In this document: one piece after another, positions 1-8,576 of the stretch
Layout: each line of letters opens with the position of its first letter
How positions within the stretch are numbered: the first letter of the stretch is position 1
NCBI RefSeq assembly: GCF_004296335.1
Contig: NZ_SGIU01000001.1
Location: 1,403,290 to 1,467,289 of the forward strand
DNA: 64,000 bases
Source of the DNA: Flagellimonas allohymeniacidonis
GTDB lineage: Bacteria; Bacteroidota; Bacteroidia; Flavobacteriales; Flavobacteriaceae
Direction: 5' to 3'
Translations under genes and position numbers: made by a program
The notes under the pieces: model-generated
The model's database searches: none
Told to the model about the DNA's origin: nothing
Seen by the model: only the letters and a program-made list of their open reading frames with translations

Positions 1-1422
1 ACCAAAATTTTGGACTACCAAAAACAATATTATGCTGATTTAAGAAATGAGGCAGTTAGAAATAAGTCAAAAGCGATTATTTTCGGAGATAGCAAGGATG
101 CGGCTAGAGCTTGGCACTTGGCGGAAATTTTGCATCGCCATAAGATAAAATTCCATGAGTTGGCCTCTGATGTGACCATAGGCGGCAAGACGTACAAAAA
201 GGGACACGGTTATATTGTGCCCCTGAACCAAAAAAATCCAAGATTGATCAATGCCATGTTCGAAAAGCGTACCACCTTTAAGGACAGTCTATTTTATGAT
301 GTATCGGCATGGACCTTCCCTCTATCCTTTAATTTGGATTATGCCAATTTGAATACATTGACCAACGCGGGTGCAGCAATCACTGAAATGCCCACCCTAT
401 CAGGTGGTGTGGACAAACGCAGCAACTATGCCTATCTATTTGAGTGGCACGAGTACTATACCCCGAGAATTTTGAACAAAATTTTGGAAAAGGGCCTTCG
501 CGCAAAAACAGCAAGAACCCCATTTTCCCTAGAGGGAAAGGAATACGACTACGGTACTATCATGGTTCCTGTGCAAAATCAGAAATTGGATTCTGGAGAA
601 CTGTACAGCTTTCTAAATGATGTGGCTAAAGAAAGTAAGGTGCAAGTAACCGGGGTTTCAACAGGATTGACCCAAGGTATTGATTTGGGAAGTAATGATT
701 TTGAGCCCATTAAAAAACAAAAGGTGGCCATTTTGGTTGGGGATGGTATTCGATCCTATGACGCTGGTGAAATCTGGCACTTGTTCGATACGCGATACGA
801 TATGAAAATCACCAAAATTGATACCCGTTATTTTGATGATGTGGATTTATCCAAATACACAGATCTTATTGTTCCCAGTGGATGGAATGGCGATATTTTG
901 AATAAGGAGGAAAGTGAAAAAATCAAAACATGGGTCAAAAACGGCGGTACTGTTATCGGATTCAGAAATGCGGCCAATTGGTTCAACAAAAATGAAATGT
1001 TGAAGTTGAAAATGCGAAAAGACACTTTGGTCGCCAAGAATATTCCCTTTGACCAAAAGAGCAATTTCAACGGAGCGCAGGTCACTGGTGGTGCCATATT
1101 CGAGGCCAAATTGGACCGCTCCCATCCGGTAAGCTATGGATACAAAAATGACAGGGTGTCCCTCTTCCGAAACACCAATATTTACTTAGAGCCGGAAAAG
1201 GACAGTTACAACAACCCGATTCAATACACGAATAATCCTTTGCAAAGCGGTTACATTTCTGAGGAAAATGCGGAACTCATCAAAAACACTGTTCCTTTTA
1301 AGGTAAAACGTATGGGCAAAGGCAGGGTGGTTCTGTTTACCGATAACACCAATTTTAGGGCGTTTTGGTATGGCACGAACAAGTTGATGATGAATGTGAT
1401 TTTTTTCGGGGATATTATGTAG
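1..1422 (+). CDS. M14-family zinc carboxypeptidase-like protein, C-terminal part
   Basis: The reading frame is open from the first base, so the first in-frame TTG at 10 is not the gene start; about 470 residues of the 3' end are visible. The part shown lacks the zinc-binding carboxypeptidase core. It resembles the long C-terminal extension of flavobacterial secreted M14 peptidases, ending in a class-I glutamine-amidotransferase-like fold (hydrophobic strand KVAILVGDG, then DLIVPSGWNGD and a GGTVIGF strand near residues 240-320). The enzyme would trim peptides in the periplasm or outside the cell. Family assignment rests on recollection of the extension, not on catalytic residues, which lie off the window. 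Confidence 0.7.
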   Translation, partial: TKILDYQKQYYADLRNEAVRNKSKAIIFGDSKDAARAWHLAEILHRHKIKFHELASDVTIGGKTYKKGHGYIVPLNQKNPRLINAMFEKRTTFKDSLFYDVSAWTFPLSFNLDYANLNTLTNAGAAITEMPTLSGGVDKRSNYAYLFEWHEYYTPRILNKILEKGLRAKTARTPFSLEGKEYDYGTIMVPVQNQKLDSGELYSFLNDVAKESKVQVTGVSTGLTQGIDLGSNDFEPIKKQKVAILVGDGIRSYDAGEIWHLFDTRYDMKITKIDTRYFDDVDLSKYTDLIVPSGWNGDILNKEESEKIKTWVKNGGTVIGFRNAANWFNKNEMLKLKMRKDTLVAKNIPFDQKSNFNGAQVTGGAIFEAKLDRSHPVSYGYKNDRVSLFRNTNIYLEPEKDSYNNPIQYTNNPLQSGYISEENAELIKNTVPFKVKRMGKGRVVLFTDNTNFRAFWYGTNKLMMNVIFFGDIM

Positions 1423-1442
1423 AACACAAAAGTTGATTTCCT

Positions 1443-1997
1443 ATGGCAAGAACACCAAGCAACATGTTGGCATTGGGCACCCAGGCCCCTGATTTCTCTC
1501 TCCCAGATACGATTTCAGATAAAATGGTGTCGCTCTCATCAGCAAAAGGAGATAAAGGCACGGTTGTGATGTTCATTTGCAACCACTGCCCTTTTGTAAT
1601 CCATGTGAACCCGGAGATTTCTAAATTGGGGAGGGAGTATCAATCCCAAGGTATCGGGTTCATTACCATTTCGAGCAACGATGTCGATAATTATCCACAG
1701 GATGCCCCACATCTTATGAAACAAAAAGCCATTGAAGAAGGTTATAGCTTCCCGTATTTGTACGATGAAACACAGGAAGTTGCCAAAGCGTATGACGCCG
1801 CCTGCACCCCAGATTTCTATTTGTTCGACGCAGATCTAAAACTCGTTTATCGTGGGCAGTTGGACGATTCCCGTCCAGGCAACGGAGTTCCCCTCACGGG
1901 CACAGATTTAAGAAATGCCATGGAGGCGCTTCTAAGTGATAAGAATATAGATGCCCATCAAAAGCCAAGCATTGGGTGTAATATCAAATGGAAATAG
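1443..1997 (+). CDS. Thioredoxin-like AhpC/TSA family protein
   Basis: A 184-residue protein with a peroxiredoxin/redoxin N-terminus (APDFSLPD) and a C-x-x-C centre in CNHCPFV near residue 48. It continues with the conserved C-x-P-D-F-Y element (ACTPDFYLFD) and a RGQLDDSRPGN turn typical of the single-domain thioredoxin-fold family found in many bacteria. It probably reduces a disulfide or peroxide in the cytoplasm, as no signal peptide is present. It lies 20 bases after the peptidase and 20 before the cupin gene and may be cotranscribed with both. The exact substrate is unknown. Confidence 0.85.
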   Translation: MARTPSNMLALGTQAPDFSLPDTISDKMVSLSSAKGDKGTVVMFICNHCPFVIHVNPEISKLGREYQSQGIGFITISSNDVDNYPQDAPHLMKQKAIEEGYSFPYLYDETQEVAKAYDAACTPDFYLFDADLKLVYRGQLDDSRPGNGVPLTGTDLRNAMEALLSDKNIDAHQKPSIGCNIKWK

Positions 1998-2017
1998 GGT
2001 AAATACAAAAGTGAGCC

Positions 2018-2338
2018 ATGAAAGTAAGTCCAGAGCAAGCACTTAAAACCTTAGCGGGTCAAGAATCCCCCTTCATCCATTTATTCGAACATGGCACCCT
2101 TCTTTTGGAAATCTATAAGCCGGACAAGGTAGACTTCCAGCAACCACATACTCGAGACGAGGTTTATATTGTTATTTCTGGTACAGGCGAATTCTTAAAT
2201 GGTACTGAACGGGTAAACTTTAGTGCTGGGGATTTTTTGTTTGTCCCGGCAGGTGTTGAGCATCGTTTTGAAAATTTTACCGATGATTTTGCCACCTGGG
2301 TACTTTTTTACGGCCCCGAAGGTGGAGAAAAACCTTAA
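2018..2338 (+). CDS. Cupin-domain protein
   Basis: A compact 106-residue single cupin. Cupin motif 1 is visible as P-H-x-R-D-E-V-Y-I-V-x-x-G-x-G (residues 43-58) and motif 2 as G-D-x-x-x-V-P-A-G-V-E-H-x-F (about 71-85). The two histidines, glutamate and final histidine can bind a metal. Such small cupins act as isomerases, dioxygenases or ligand-binding proteins, and the sequence does not decide between these. The gene ends 5 bases before the acetyltransferase start, so cotranscription is likely. Confidence 0.88.
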   Translation: MKVSPEQALKTLAGQESPFIHLFEHGTLLLEIYKPDKVDFQQPHTRDEVYIVISGTGEFLNGTERVNFSAGDFLFVPAGVEHRFENFTDDFATWVLFYGPEGGEKP

Positions 2339-2343
2339 TTCTT

Positions 2344-2865
2344 GTGCAAGTACATCTAGAATCAGTCACTTCAGATTCGGTAGATATCTATATTAAAGTG
2401 GGGGAAAAATCTTACCGCCAACATTATCTTCACCTTTGGCCAAATGAAGATCCCACCAATTATATTTCGACAAGTTTTACCAGAGATGTTGTGAGCGAGG
2501 AACTCAAAGATTCAAATATGGAGAATTTTTTGGTGAAAACAGATGAAGATATCGTTGGTATCCTTAAACTGATATGGGATAAAGCATTGGATGAATACAG
2601 TGCAGAAAAATCTTTGCTGGTGGAAAAAGTGTATCTCTTAAATGAATATTCGGGTAAAGGTTATGGGGCACAACTTTTTGACCTAATCGAAGTTTATGCT
2701 AAAAAACTAGGCAAAACCCTAATTTGGTTGGATACCATGCAAAAGGGAGCCCAATTGAACTTTTACCAAAAAAATGGTTACGAAATTAAGAGGGCCTCCC
2801 TACTCACACTGCCTGGAGCAAAAGAAGAAGAAAGACCCATGTGGATCATGACCAAGAAAATTTAG
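2344..2865 (+). CDS. GNAT family N-acetyltransferase
   Basis: A 173-residue acetyl-CoA-dependent acyltransferase. The GNAT motif A is recognisable (VEKVYLLNEYSGKGYGAQL around residues 93-112, with the pyrophosphate-binding G-x-G-x-G/A turn), followed by the FYQKNGYE motif near residue 137. It probably acetylates a small molecule or a protein N-terminus. The start is a GTG at 2344 directly after the cupin stop; no ATG is available before the conserved core. It converges with the DinB-type gene with a single base between their ends. Confidence 0.85.
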   Translation: MQVHLESVTSDSVDIYIKVGEKSYRQHYLHLWPNEDPTNYISTSFTRDVVSEELKDSNMENFLVKTDEDIVGILKLIWDKALDEYSAEKSLLVEKVYLLNEYSGKGYGAQLFDLIEVYAKKLGKTLIWLDTMQKGAQLNFYQKNGYEIKRASLLTLPGAKEEERPMWIMTKKI

Positions 2866-2866
2866 G

Positions 2867-3409
2867 TCACCAACCCTTCCGTTTGATCAAATTTTCAATA
2901 TGCGCAAAATGATGGCTTCCATGCCAAGCATAACGCCCTACATTTTCTGCCAAGGTGCTTTGTGAGTTATCCTCAGGATGCCGAAACGTTCTTTGCAGTT
3001 CCTCCGTTGAAAGTCCTTTAAGCAAATGCACCAATTTAGCGTGTACCGCCTTTAAATGATCCAGTGACATTTGAATGGGTGCTGTTTTTGCATCGAATAG
3101 CTTGGACCATTCCTTTTCCAGATATGGTTTGATCAACGGATTGTCTTCGGTCAACGCCCATTTAAAGCGGATATAGCTGTGGTGATGGCTATCCGAAATA
3201 TGGTGAACCAACTGCCTAACGGTCCATCCTTCAGGCCGGTAAGGAGTTTCCAATTGCCCTTCAGAAAGCGGGGTTACCATGGCCTCCAGGCGGCTGGGCA
3301 AATGCTCTAAAATGTCTATCCATTCCGTTAGATGGTTTTCTGTAATGGGTTCGGGAATCTCATATTTCCCAATGGGATAGCGTAGTTGTTCCAAGTCTTG
3401 TGTTTCCAT
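2867..3409 (-). CDS. YfiT/DinB-like putative metal-dependent hydrolase
   Basis: The 180-residue protein belongs to the DinB four-helix fold, YfiT/BstA branch. The opening R-Y-P-I-G-K-Y, the segment W-T-V-R-Q-L-V-H-H-I-S-D-S-H-H-H and the C-terminal W-H-G-S-H-H-F-A-H-I are typical; the spaced histidines would hold one divalent metal. Relatives in Firmicutes transfer bacillithiol, and some Bacteroidota also make that thiol, so a thiol-transferase role is possible but not shown. No signal peptide, so it is cytoplasmic. It is convergent with the GNAT gene and probably monocistronic. Confidence 0.85.
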   Translation of the reverse strand: METQDLEQLRYPIGKYEIPEPITENHLTEWIDILEHLPSRLEAMVTPLSEGQLETPYRPEGWTVRQLVHHISDSHHHSYIRFKWALTEDNPLIKPYLEKEWSKLFDAKTAPIQMSLDHLKAVHAKLVHLLKGLSTEELQRTFRHPEDNSQSTLAENVGRYAWHGSHHFAHIENLIKRKGW

Positions 3410-3528
3410 ATTCTAAAAGTACTAAAGTTGGTGTGAATCCAACACATGGAGATGATGCCAATCATTGTTTTTGCGCAAAGTTTAATAGACTTTTAACTCC
3501 CTTAAATTATTTGGGGATGATGATCCAC

Positions 3529-3536
3529 TAACTTTG
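3529..3536 (+). promoter_or_regulatory. -7 promoter element of the peroxiredoxin gene
   Basis: TAACTTTG matches the Bacteroidota -7 consensus TAnnTTTG exactly. Transcription would begin a few bases after it, which excludes the GTG at 3536 as the translation start and supports the ATG at 3575. No clear -33 TTG was found at the usual distance. Confidence 0.55.
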
Positions 3537-3574
3537 TGAAAGACATTTTGTTTCAATCTAAAAAAACAATACAT

Positions 3575-4213
3575 ATGGCAACGATTCGATTAGGAGATAC
3601 CGCTCCGGATTTCACGGCAGAAACCTCCCAAGGAACCTTAAATTTTTATGACTATTTAGGTGATGGATGGGGTATTCTTTTTTCCCATCCCGCTGATTTT
3701 ACCCCTGTGTGCACAACAGAGCTGGGCACTGCAGCCAAGTTCAAGGATGAGTTCGATAAGCGCAACGTAAAAATGATTGCGTTGAGCGTTGACGGAGCCG
3801 CATCACATAACGAATGGATCAAGGATATCAACGAAACACAAAACACCCAGGTCAACTTTCCTATTATCGCGGATGAGGACCGAAAAGTTTCCGACCTATA
3901 TGATATGATTCATCCGAATGCCGATGATACGTTAACGGTTCGTTCGGTCTTCATTATTGCTCCTGATAAAACGGTGAAATTGATTTTGACTTATCCCGCT
4001 TCCACTGGGCGTAATTTTTACGAGTTGCTTCGGGTAATCGATTCGTTGCAATTGACCGCATACCATAAAGTGGCGACCCCAGCGAATTGGGAACACGGTG
4101 AAAAGGTAGTAGTTAGCCCTTCCATTCCGACCGATGAAGCAAAAGAAATGTTCGCGGGAGGTGTTGAGGAAATCAAGCCTTACTTACGTTTGACACCTGA
4201 CCCCACAGCATAA
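3575..4213 (+). CDS. Peroxiredoxin (1-Cys/Prx6 type)
   Basis: A 212-residue peroxiredoxin that reduces hydrogen peroxide and organic peroxides in the cytoplasm. The active-site segment P-A-D-F-T-P-V-C-T-T-E holds the peroxidatic cysteine near residue 46. The long C-terminal domain (VATPANWEHGEKVVV, then an EIKPYLRLTPDP tail) is that of the Prx6 group, which has no canonical C-terminal resolving Cys; I see no second cysteine in the C-terminal half. The ATG at 3575 is chosen because it opens the conserved MATIRLGDTAPDF and a -7 box overlaps the upstream GTG. A convergent terminator follows. Confidence 0.93.
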   Translation: MATIRLGDTAPDFTAETSQGTLNFYDYLGDGWGILFSHPADFTPVCTTELGTAAKFKDEFDKRNVKMIALSVDGAASHNEWIKDINETQNTQVNFPIIADEDRKVSDLYDMIHPNADDTLTVRSVFIIAPDKTVKLILTYPASTGRNFYELLRVIDSLQLTAYHKVATPANWEHGEKVVVSPSIPTDEAKEMFAGGVEEIKPYLRLTPDPTA

Positions 4214-4220
4214 GTGCAAA

Positions 4221-4257
4221 CTCCTTGGGTTGAACGATTTTGTCCACACCCAAGGAG
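4221..4257. terminator. Convergent terminator between peroxiredoxin and SDR genes
   Basis: A perfect 10-base inverted repeat, CTCCTTGGGT at 4221-4230 and ACCCAAGGAG at 4248-4257, with a 17-base loop and short T-runs on both sides. It sits between two gene ends that face each other, so it probably serves both. Confidence 0.7.
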
Positions 4258-4276
4258 CTTTTGACCATTCCTTGTT

Positions 4277-5044
4277 CTATAAGAACATTCCTCCAGAAAC
4301 CTCTATACGTTGGCCCGTGATCCAGGCCGCATCGTCTGTGGCCAAGAAACTTACTACACCTCCAACATCTTCGGACTCTCCTATTCGTCCAAGAGCGGTC
4401 ATTTGAGAAATAAATCCAGAAAGTTGTTGGTTTTGGGCAAAAGCTTCGCGATTCACATCGGTGTTCATGGCCCCTGGCGCCACCACATTTACTGTGATTT
4501 TGTTGCCTCCCAATTCTTTCGCCAAGTACTTGGTAAAGGTCTCCACAGCGCTTTTGGCCGCGGCATAGGCGGCATGCCCCGGAATACTAAAACGGGTCAG
4601 ACCTGTGGAAATATTAATGATTCGTCCTCCCTCGGGAATCAATTCCAACGCTTTTTGGGTGAGAAAGAATACCCCTTTGTATTGAACATTGGTGACCAAA
4701 TCGAAGGTCGCTTCATCCATTTGTGCAACCAATGATTGTGGAATAATCCCTGCATTATTTACCAAAATGTCCAATTGGGTTTTGCCAAATGCAGTTTCCA
4801 TTTCTGATTTAAGGGTCTCAAAGAAACCGTTGAAAGTGTCAATTTTGCCAGTGTCCAACTGCAAAGCAATGGCCTTTTGACCCAAAGACTCAACCTTTTG
4901 AACAGTTTCCTGAGCAGCGGATGCATTGGACTGATAGGTAATGATCACATCCGCTCCTTTTTCAGCTAAGCGAAGGGCCATATCCTTTCCTAAACCTCTA
5001 CTGCTTCCTGTTACCAATGCTAATTTTTCTAATAAAGTTTTCAT
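4277..5044 (-). CDS. SDR family NAD(P)-dependent oxidoreductase
   Basis: A 255-residue classical short-chain dehydrogenase. The cofactor-binding T-G-S-S-R-G-L-G is at residues 13-20, NNAG near 95, and the catalytic tetrad element Y-A-A-A-K near 160, followed by the PGAMNTD substrate-loop entry; the C-terminus has ITGQRIEVSGGMFL as in FabG-like enzymes. It would reduce a carbonyl or oxidise an alcohol; the substrate cannot be read. The AraC regulator gene just upstream points the same way with a 125-base gap and is the obvious candidate controller. Confidence 0.92.
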   Translation of the reverse strand: MKTLLEKLALVTGSSRGLGKDMALRLAEKGADVIITYQSNASAAQETVQKVESLGQKAIALQLDTGKIDTFNGFFETLKSEMETAFGKTQLDILVNNAGIIPQSLVAQMDEATFDLVTNVQYKGVFFLTQKALELIPEGGRIINISTGLTRFSIPGHAAYAAAKSAVETFTKYLAKELGGNKITVNVVAPGAMNTDVNREAFAQNQQLSGFISQMTALGRIGESEDVGGVVSFLATDDAAWITGQRIEVSGGMFL

Positions 5045-5169
5045 AGTATGATGTTTTTAAGATTATTAAATAAGAACACCACAAAGATGAAAACAGGACA
5101 TGCGTGAATAAAGGCACATTTTTTAGAATGTAGGGTAGATTTTTTGGAACCGTCTTCAGTCTAGGTTTT

Positions 5170-6087
5170 TTAGTCTCTCTTCGCCTTACGAAATGCACCT
5201 GGAGTGACGCCTTCGTACTTCTTGAAAAATTTGGAAAAATGAGTTGCCTCATGGAAGCCCAGGGTATACGCTATTTCCTTGATAGAATCTCTTGTGTTTG
5301 AAAGCAAAGCTTTGGCTTCAGAACAAATTTTACCTTGTATCCACTGATTCGCTGTACGGCTGGTCTTTGTTTTGATGACCGTACTGAAATAACTTGGATT
5401 AAGATGTTGGGCTTCAGCAAAATCCTGAACCTGTGGAATGGTCTTGGAAACACTTTTATCCGCTACCAAGTTTCTGAACTTGGACTCAAGGTCTTTCTTA
5501 AATTGGTTTACAATTTCCGAATCCCTATCATAGGCTTGCTTAAAGTCCGCATCACCCAAAAGATATTCCTTCACCTTCAACAGAAAAACCATAAAAAGCG
5601 AACTTATGATTTTGTGTTTTAGGATAGATCCATTTTTTTGTTCGCTCAAAATCTGCTCCGCAAGATTGTGTAATTCGGAAAATCGGGTTTCTTCCAAATG
5701 GCAGGGGGGCACAATTTCGGTCAGTAAAAAAGAAAAATCGTCAAACACTTTTTCATGTATGTTCTCTTTTAAGTACGCCTCTGAAACCGTAATCAAAAAA
5801 CCATGGGTTACTTCAGAAATATCAAAGGACTTTAGATGGCCAGGGTTTGTAAAGTATAGGGTTCGGTCTCTTGTGGAAAATACGTGATTGTCGATGGAAT
5901 ACTTTGTACTTCCTTTTTTCACCAACACAAAAGAGTAGTAATTTGCCCTGAAAGTAGGTGACTTTGTTGGCTTTGGATGGACAAGCTCAAGCCTATGAAT
6001 CGTAAACTCGGAATCTTGGTCCAAAGTTTTTCCTACTTCTTCGTTTCTGAAGAGTTCAGATAATTGATTATAGGATTTTACGCTCAT
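5170..6087 (-). CDS. AraC family transcriptional regulator
   Basis: A 305-residue regulator. An N-terminal cupin-like sensing domain (about 1-150) precedes a C-terminal pair of helix-turn-helix motifs; the second reads IKEIAYTLGFHEATHFSKFFKKYEGVTPGAFR, a very clear AraC signature. The frame extends upstream to a TTG at 6123, but the ATG at 6087 (MSVKSYNQL) gives a normal N-terminus and is preferred. It lies upstream of the SDR gene on the same strand and probably activates it in response to a small ligand. It is divergent from the cold-shock gene. Confidence 0.9.
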   Translation of the reverse strand: MSVKSYNQLSELFRNEEVGKTLDQDSEFTIHRLELVHPKPTKSPTFRANYYSFVLVKKGSTKYSIDNHVFSTRDRTLYFTNPGHLKSFDISEVTHGFLITVSEAYLKENIHEKVFDDFSFLLTEIVPPCHLEETRFSELHNLAEQILSEQKNGSILKHKIISSLFMVFLLKVKEYLLGDADFKQAYDRDSEIVNQFKKDLESKFRNLVADKSVSKTIPQVQDFAEAQHLNPSYFSTVIKTKTSRTANQWIQGKICSEAKALLSNTRDSIKEIAYTLGFHEATHFSKFFKKYEGVTPGAFRKAKRD

Positions 6088-6248
6088 CTTTAAATCTACA
6101 AAATAAGCCCATTTGCACACCAATCCTAAGCATGAACATAAGTAAATGAGTGATTTTCAGTGTTTTTTTTAACATTTTGGACGAAAAGAAGCTTTTCCAA
6201 AGAAATTAAACGTACCTTCGCGGCTCATTAATTTTTTTAGTTTTTATT

Positions 6249-6443
6249 ATGAGTAAAGGAACAGTAAAATTCTTCAACGATTCAAAAGGCTACGGCTTCA
6301 TCACTGAAGAAGGTTCAAACACAGATCACTTCGTACACATTTCCGGCTTAGTTGACGAAATTAGAGAAGGTGACGTTGTAGAATTCGAACTACAACAAGG
6401 TAAAAAAGGATTGAACGCCGTTAACGTACAAGTTATAGATTAA
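6249..6443 (+). CDS. Cold-shock protein (CspA family)
   Basis: A 64-residue single cold-shock domain that binds single-stranded RNA and DNA. RNP1 (K-G-Y-G-F-I, residues 13-18) and RNP2 (H-F-V-H-I, 27-31) are intact. It acts as an RNA chaperone melting structures at low temperature or during growth changes. A near-consensus -7 box (TACCTTCG, 6213-6220) lies upstream and a strong terminator follows, so it is transcribed alone. The long T-rich leader between the promoter and ATG is unusually pyrimidine-rich. Confidence 0.96.
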   Translation: MSKGTVKFFNDSKGYGFITEEGSNTDHFVHISGLVDEIREGDVVEFELQQGKKGLNAVNVQVID

Positions 6444-6469
6444 GGTAACAGTATACTTTTTTATACAAC

Positions 6470-6497
6470 ACCCAGGCTTTTAGTCTGGGTTTTTTAT
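6470..6497 (+). terminator. Rho-independent terminator of the cold-shock gene
   Basis: ACCCAG (6470-6475) pairs with CTGGGT (6485-6490), followed at once by a run of T interrupted by one A. It lies 26 bases after the stop codon. Confidence 0.85.
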
Positions 6498-6591
6498 TGC
6501 TTTTTGTTTAGGCCTAACGCAACCAAATCGTTTTTTTCTATCTAAAACTTGAACAAACGCAGTACCCCTTAACCATCAAATAAACACTATC

Positions 6592-6678
6592 ATGAACACA
6601 TTTTTTGTGGTTCTTTTGGTCTTATTGGCCATTAACCTCTTACTCTTGCTTCTGAGCATTAACCAGGCAAAAAAGTAA
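6592..6678 (+). CDS. 28-residue micro membrane protein, family copy 1
   Basis: A small frame, ATG at 6592 and TAA at 6676-6678, encoding one hydrophobic helix with a basic tail (QAKK). It is called because two other short frames in the window, at 6796 and 24238, share F4, F5, L8, L11, L12, A13, N15, L18, L19, S22 and N24 at the same positions without any gap, a pattern unlikely by chance. It would be a single-pass inner-membrane peptide. A hairpin-forming repeat (TTGCCTTA 6684-6691 with TAAGGCAA 6714-6721) follows. Function is unknown. Confidence 0.6.
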   Translation: MNTFFVVLLVLLAINLLLLLLSINQAKK

Positions 6679-6795
6679 TTTTGTTGCCTTACATCTGGAC
6701 AAATCATTGTAAATAAGGCAATATAGTAGGGTTTATCTCCGTTGAGTTGTTATTGGATAAAGCAGTTCATCCTTTTACAACAAAACACAGAACCG

Positions 6796-6879
6796 ATGCA
6801 AACTTTTTTCATGGTCCTTCTTTTTTTACTAGCCCTCAACGCTTGCTTGTTGTTGGTCAGTGTAAATCGGTCCAAATAA
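6796..6879 (+). CDS. 27-residue micro membrane protein, family copy 2
   Basis: ATG at 6796, TAA at 6877-6879. The product is one transmembrane helix beginning MQTFF and ending SVNRSK. It aligns residue for residue with the copy at 6592: 18 of the first 24 positions are the same or conservatively replaced, including F4, F5, A13, N15, S22 and N24. It is followed 4 bases later by a strong bidirectional terminator, as expected for the end of a real transcript. The two tandem copies may be cotranscribed. No known family is recognised. Confidence 0.6.
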   Translation: MQTFFMVLLFLLALNACLLLVSVNRSK

Positions 6880-6881
6880 AA

Positions 6882-6909
6882 AAGCTTCCCAGTGGGAAGC
6901 CTTTTCTTT
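6882..6909. terminator. Bidirectional terminator after the micro-gene pair
   Basis: GCTTCCC (6884-6890), 3-base loop AGT, GGGAAGC (6894-6900). On the plus strand it is followed by CTTTTCTTTATTT; on the minus strand by a run of six T, so it also ends the prolyl isomerase transcript. Confidence 0.88.
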
Positions 6910-6928
6910 ATTTAGAGTCTTTCGTTGA

Positions 6929-7861
6929 CTATTTCACATTCATTAATTCCACATCAAAAATCAGGGTGGCATCGGGTGGAATCACACCACCGGCACCAGC
7001 ACTACCGTAAGCTAAATGCGACGGAATAACCAAACGGGCCTTATCTCCTACCTTCAATAAAGAAATTCCTTCGTCCCATCCCGGGATGACCTGACCTACA
7101 CCCAACGTAAAGTCAATAGGCTGGTTTCTGCTGTAGGATGAATCAAAGACCTGACCGTTTGATAAACTACCTTCATAATGAACGGAAACGGTCTTCCCTT
7201 TTTCAGCTTGTGTACCATTCCCTTTTTGAATTAATTGATATCGAAGTCCGCTTTCCGTTTTCTCAAAACCTGCGGCCAATTCTTCAAGTTCTGCTTCGGC
7301 TCTAGCTTTGGCTTCCGCTATTCGCTTTTCACGAGCGCCCTCAAAATTGCGAAAGGCTTCAATGGCATTCCAACTTTCAGCTTCTGTCCCAACACGAACA
7401 ATTTCCAAAGTGTCAATACTATCACCCTGTGCAATGGCGTCTACTACCTCTTGACCGTGTTCAACATTTCCAAAAACGGTGTGTTTGTCATCCAGCCAAG
7501 GGGTTGGGCCGTGCGTGATGAAAAATTGGCTGCCATTGGTCCCAGGTCCGGCATTCGCCATGGAAAGTACCCCTGGAGCATCATGGCGAAGCTCTGGGTG
7601 GAATTCGTCATCAAATTTATATCCTGGGTCACCTGTGCCTGTTCCCTGGGGACAACCCCCTTGAATCATGAAATCGGCAATCACTCTGTGGAATTTTAAT
7701 CCATCATAGTAAGGTTTACCTTGTGGTTTGGCAGAATTCTCCATATTGCCTTCAGCCAAAGCCACAAAATTTCCAACGGTTCCTGGAGTTTTGTCATGGG
7801 TAAGTTTTACAACGATTTCCCCTTTACTGGTATTGAACTTTGCGTAAATTCCCTCTTGCAT
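6929..7861 (-). CDS. Peptidyl-prolyl isomerase, cyclophilin-FKBP fusion
   Basis: A 310-residue two-domain isomerase that speeds cis-trans isomerisation of Xaa-Pro bonds. Residues 1 to about 165 form a cyclophilin domain ([13 protein letters not shown], then [10 protein letters not shown] with the catalytic Arg and Phe). A charged helical linker rich in E, A, K and R follows (about 165-200). Residues about 205-310 form an FKBP domain ([38 protein letters not shown]). No signal peptide is present, so it acts in the cytoplasm. Each active site looks intact. The arrangement is known among flavobacteria. Confidence 0.93.
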   Translation of the reverse strand: MQEGIYAKFNTSKGEIVVKLTHDKTPGTVGNFVALAEGNMENSAKPQGKPYYDGLKFHRVIADFMIQGGCPQGTGTGDPGYKFDDEFHPELRHDAPGVLSMANAGPGTNGSQFFITHGPTPWLDDKHTVFGNVEHGQEVVDAIAQGDSIDTLEIVRVGTEAESWNAIEAFRNFEGAREKRIAEAKARAEAELEELAAGFEKTESGLRYQLIQKGNGTQAEKGKTVSVHYEGSLSNGQVFDSSYSRNQPIDFTLGVGQVIPGWDEGISLLKVGDKARLVIPSHLAYGSAGAGGVIPPDATLIFDVELMNVK

Positions 7862-8080
7862 ACTATTGATTATCAGATTATTTATTCTTGTTTAAAAAGA
7901 AGGTGCAAAGTTACGGGTTTTTGAGAGTTGTCATGGAAGAAACTGAGCTTTTTTGGCCGATACGAAAGAGGATGGCAGGCATGCGGATGGGTCTGCCCAT
8001 CTTTAAGTTTGCAATGGAATCGAAGAGGTTTAAAGTTTTGTGAAATTCCAACCAATCTTCTCTAATCACAAAAAAATTGA

Positions 8081-8102
8081 TATCTTTGTGTTGTATATAC
8101 AA
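8081..8102 (+). promoter_or_regulatory. marR promoter with overlapping palindromic operator
   Basis: TATCTTTG (8081-8088) is an exact -7 box. Two bases later comes the perfect 12-base palindrome TTGTATATACAA (8091-8102), which would cover the transcription start 20 bases before the ATG at 8109. This geometry suits autorepression by the MarR protein encoded next. Confidence 0.65.
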
Positions 8103-8108
8103 CTATTT

Positions 8109-8519
8109 ATGAAGTATAAATTTCAAGATTGCATCGGGTCAAGATTGAGAAGCGCCTCCAGAAAAATTGATGCTATTTACCGACAGCATTTAAGTCACTC
8201 TGGAGTTACAGCCAATCAATTAAGTATTATGATGGCTCTGTATAAAACAGGTGAAACCGAGCAGAATGAAATTGCTCGTTTTTTAAATCTTGAAAAATCC
8301 TCTTTAAGCAGAAATCTGGTTCGTTTACTTGATTCGAACTATGTAAAAAAGCATGGTCCTGTGAATAGACCCATTATCAGTCTTACCAAACAAGGGAAAC
8401 GAAAAGTGGATGACCTAGCACCACATTGGGAAAAAGCTATGGATAAGATTCACAAGGTGTTGAACGTACAGGTATTGAATGCCTTTCAGCAATTTGAAGA
8501 AAGTATAACAGAATTATAA
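8109..8519 (+). CDS. MarR family transcriptional regulator
   Basis: A 136-residue winged-helix regulator. The DNA-binding part is clear: TANQLSIMMALYKTGETEQNEIARFLNLEKSSLSRNLVRLL with the wing N-R-P-I-I-S-L-T-K-Q-G. Such proteins act as dimers and usually repress until bound by a phenolic or oxidised ligand. The ATG at 8109 is chosen over the earlier ATG at 8040 because a -7 box at 8081 lies between them. The palindrome at its start site recurs before the neighbouring hydrolase gene and before an NmrA-like gene at 58 kb, defining a probable small regulon. Confidence 0.9.
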   Translation: MKYKFQDCIGSRLRSASRKIDAIYRQHLSHSGVTANQLSIMMALYKTGETEQNEIARFLNLEKSSLSRNLVRLLDSNYVKKHGPVNRPIISLTKQGKRKVDDLAPHWEKAMDKIHKVLNVQVLNAFQQFEESITEL

Positions 8520-8534
8520 AATTTTCACTTTAAG

Positions 8535-8546
8535 TTGTATATGCAA
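8535..8546 (+). promoter_or_regulatory. Second MarR-type operator, before the hydrolase
   Basis: TTGTATATGCAA differs by one base from the palindrome at 8091-8102; flanking AG and CT extend it to a 16-base near-palindrome. It lies 31 bases before the hydrolase ATG. Confidence 0.55.
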
Positions 8547-8576
8547 CTCAAATTAACAATCGATAATACATAAACA

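Noticed and set aside
3536..3574. Upstream GTG start of the peroxiredoxin
   Set aside because: It overlaps an exact -7 box and would add 13 non-conserved residues.
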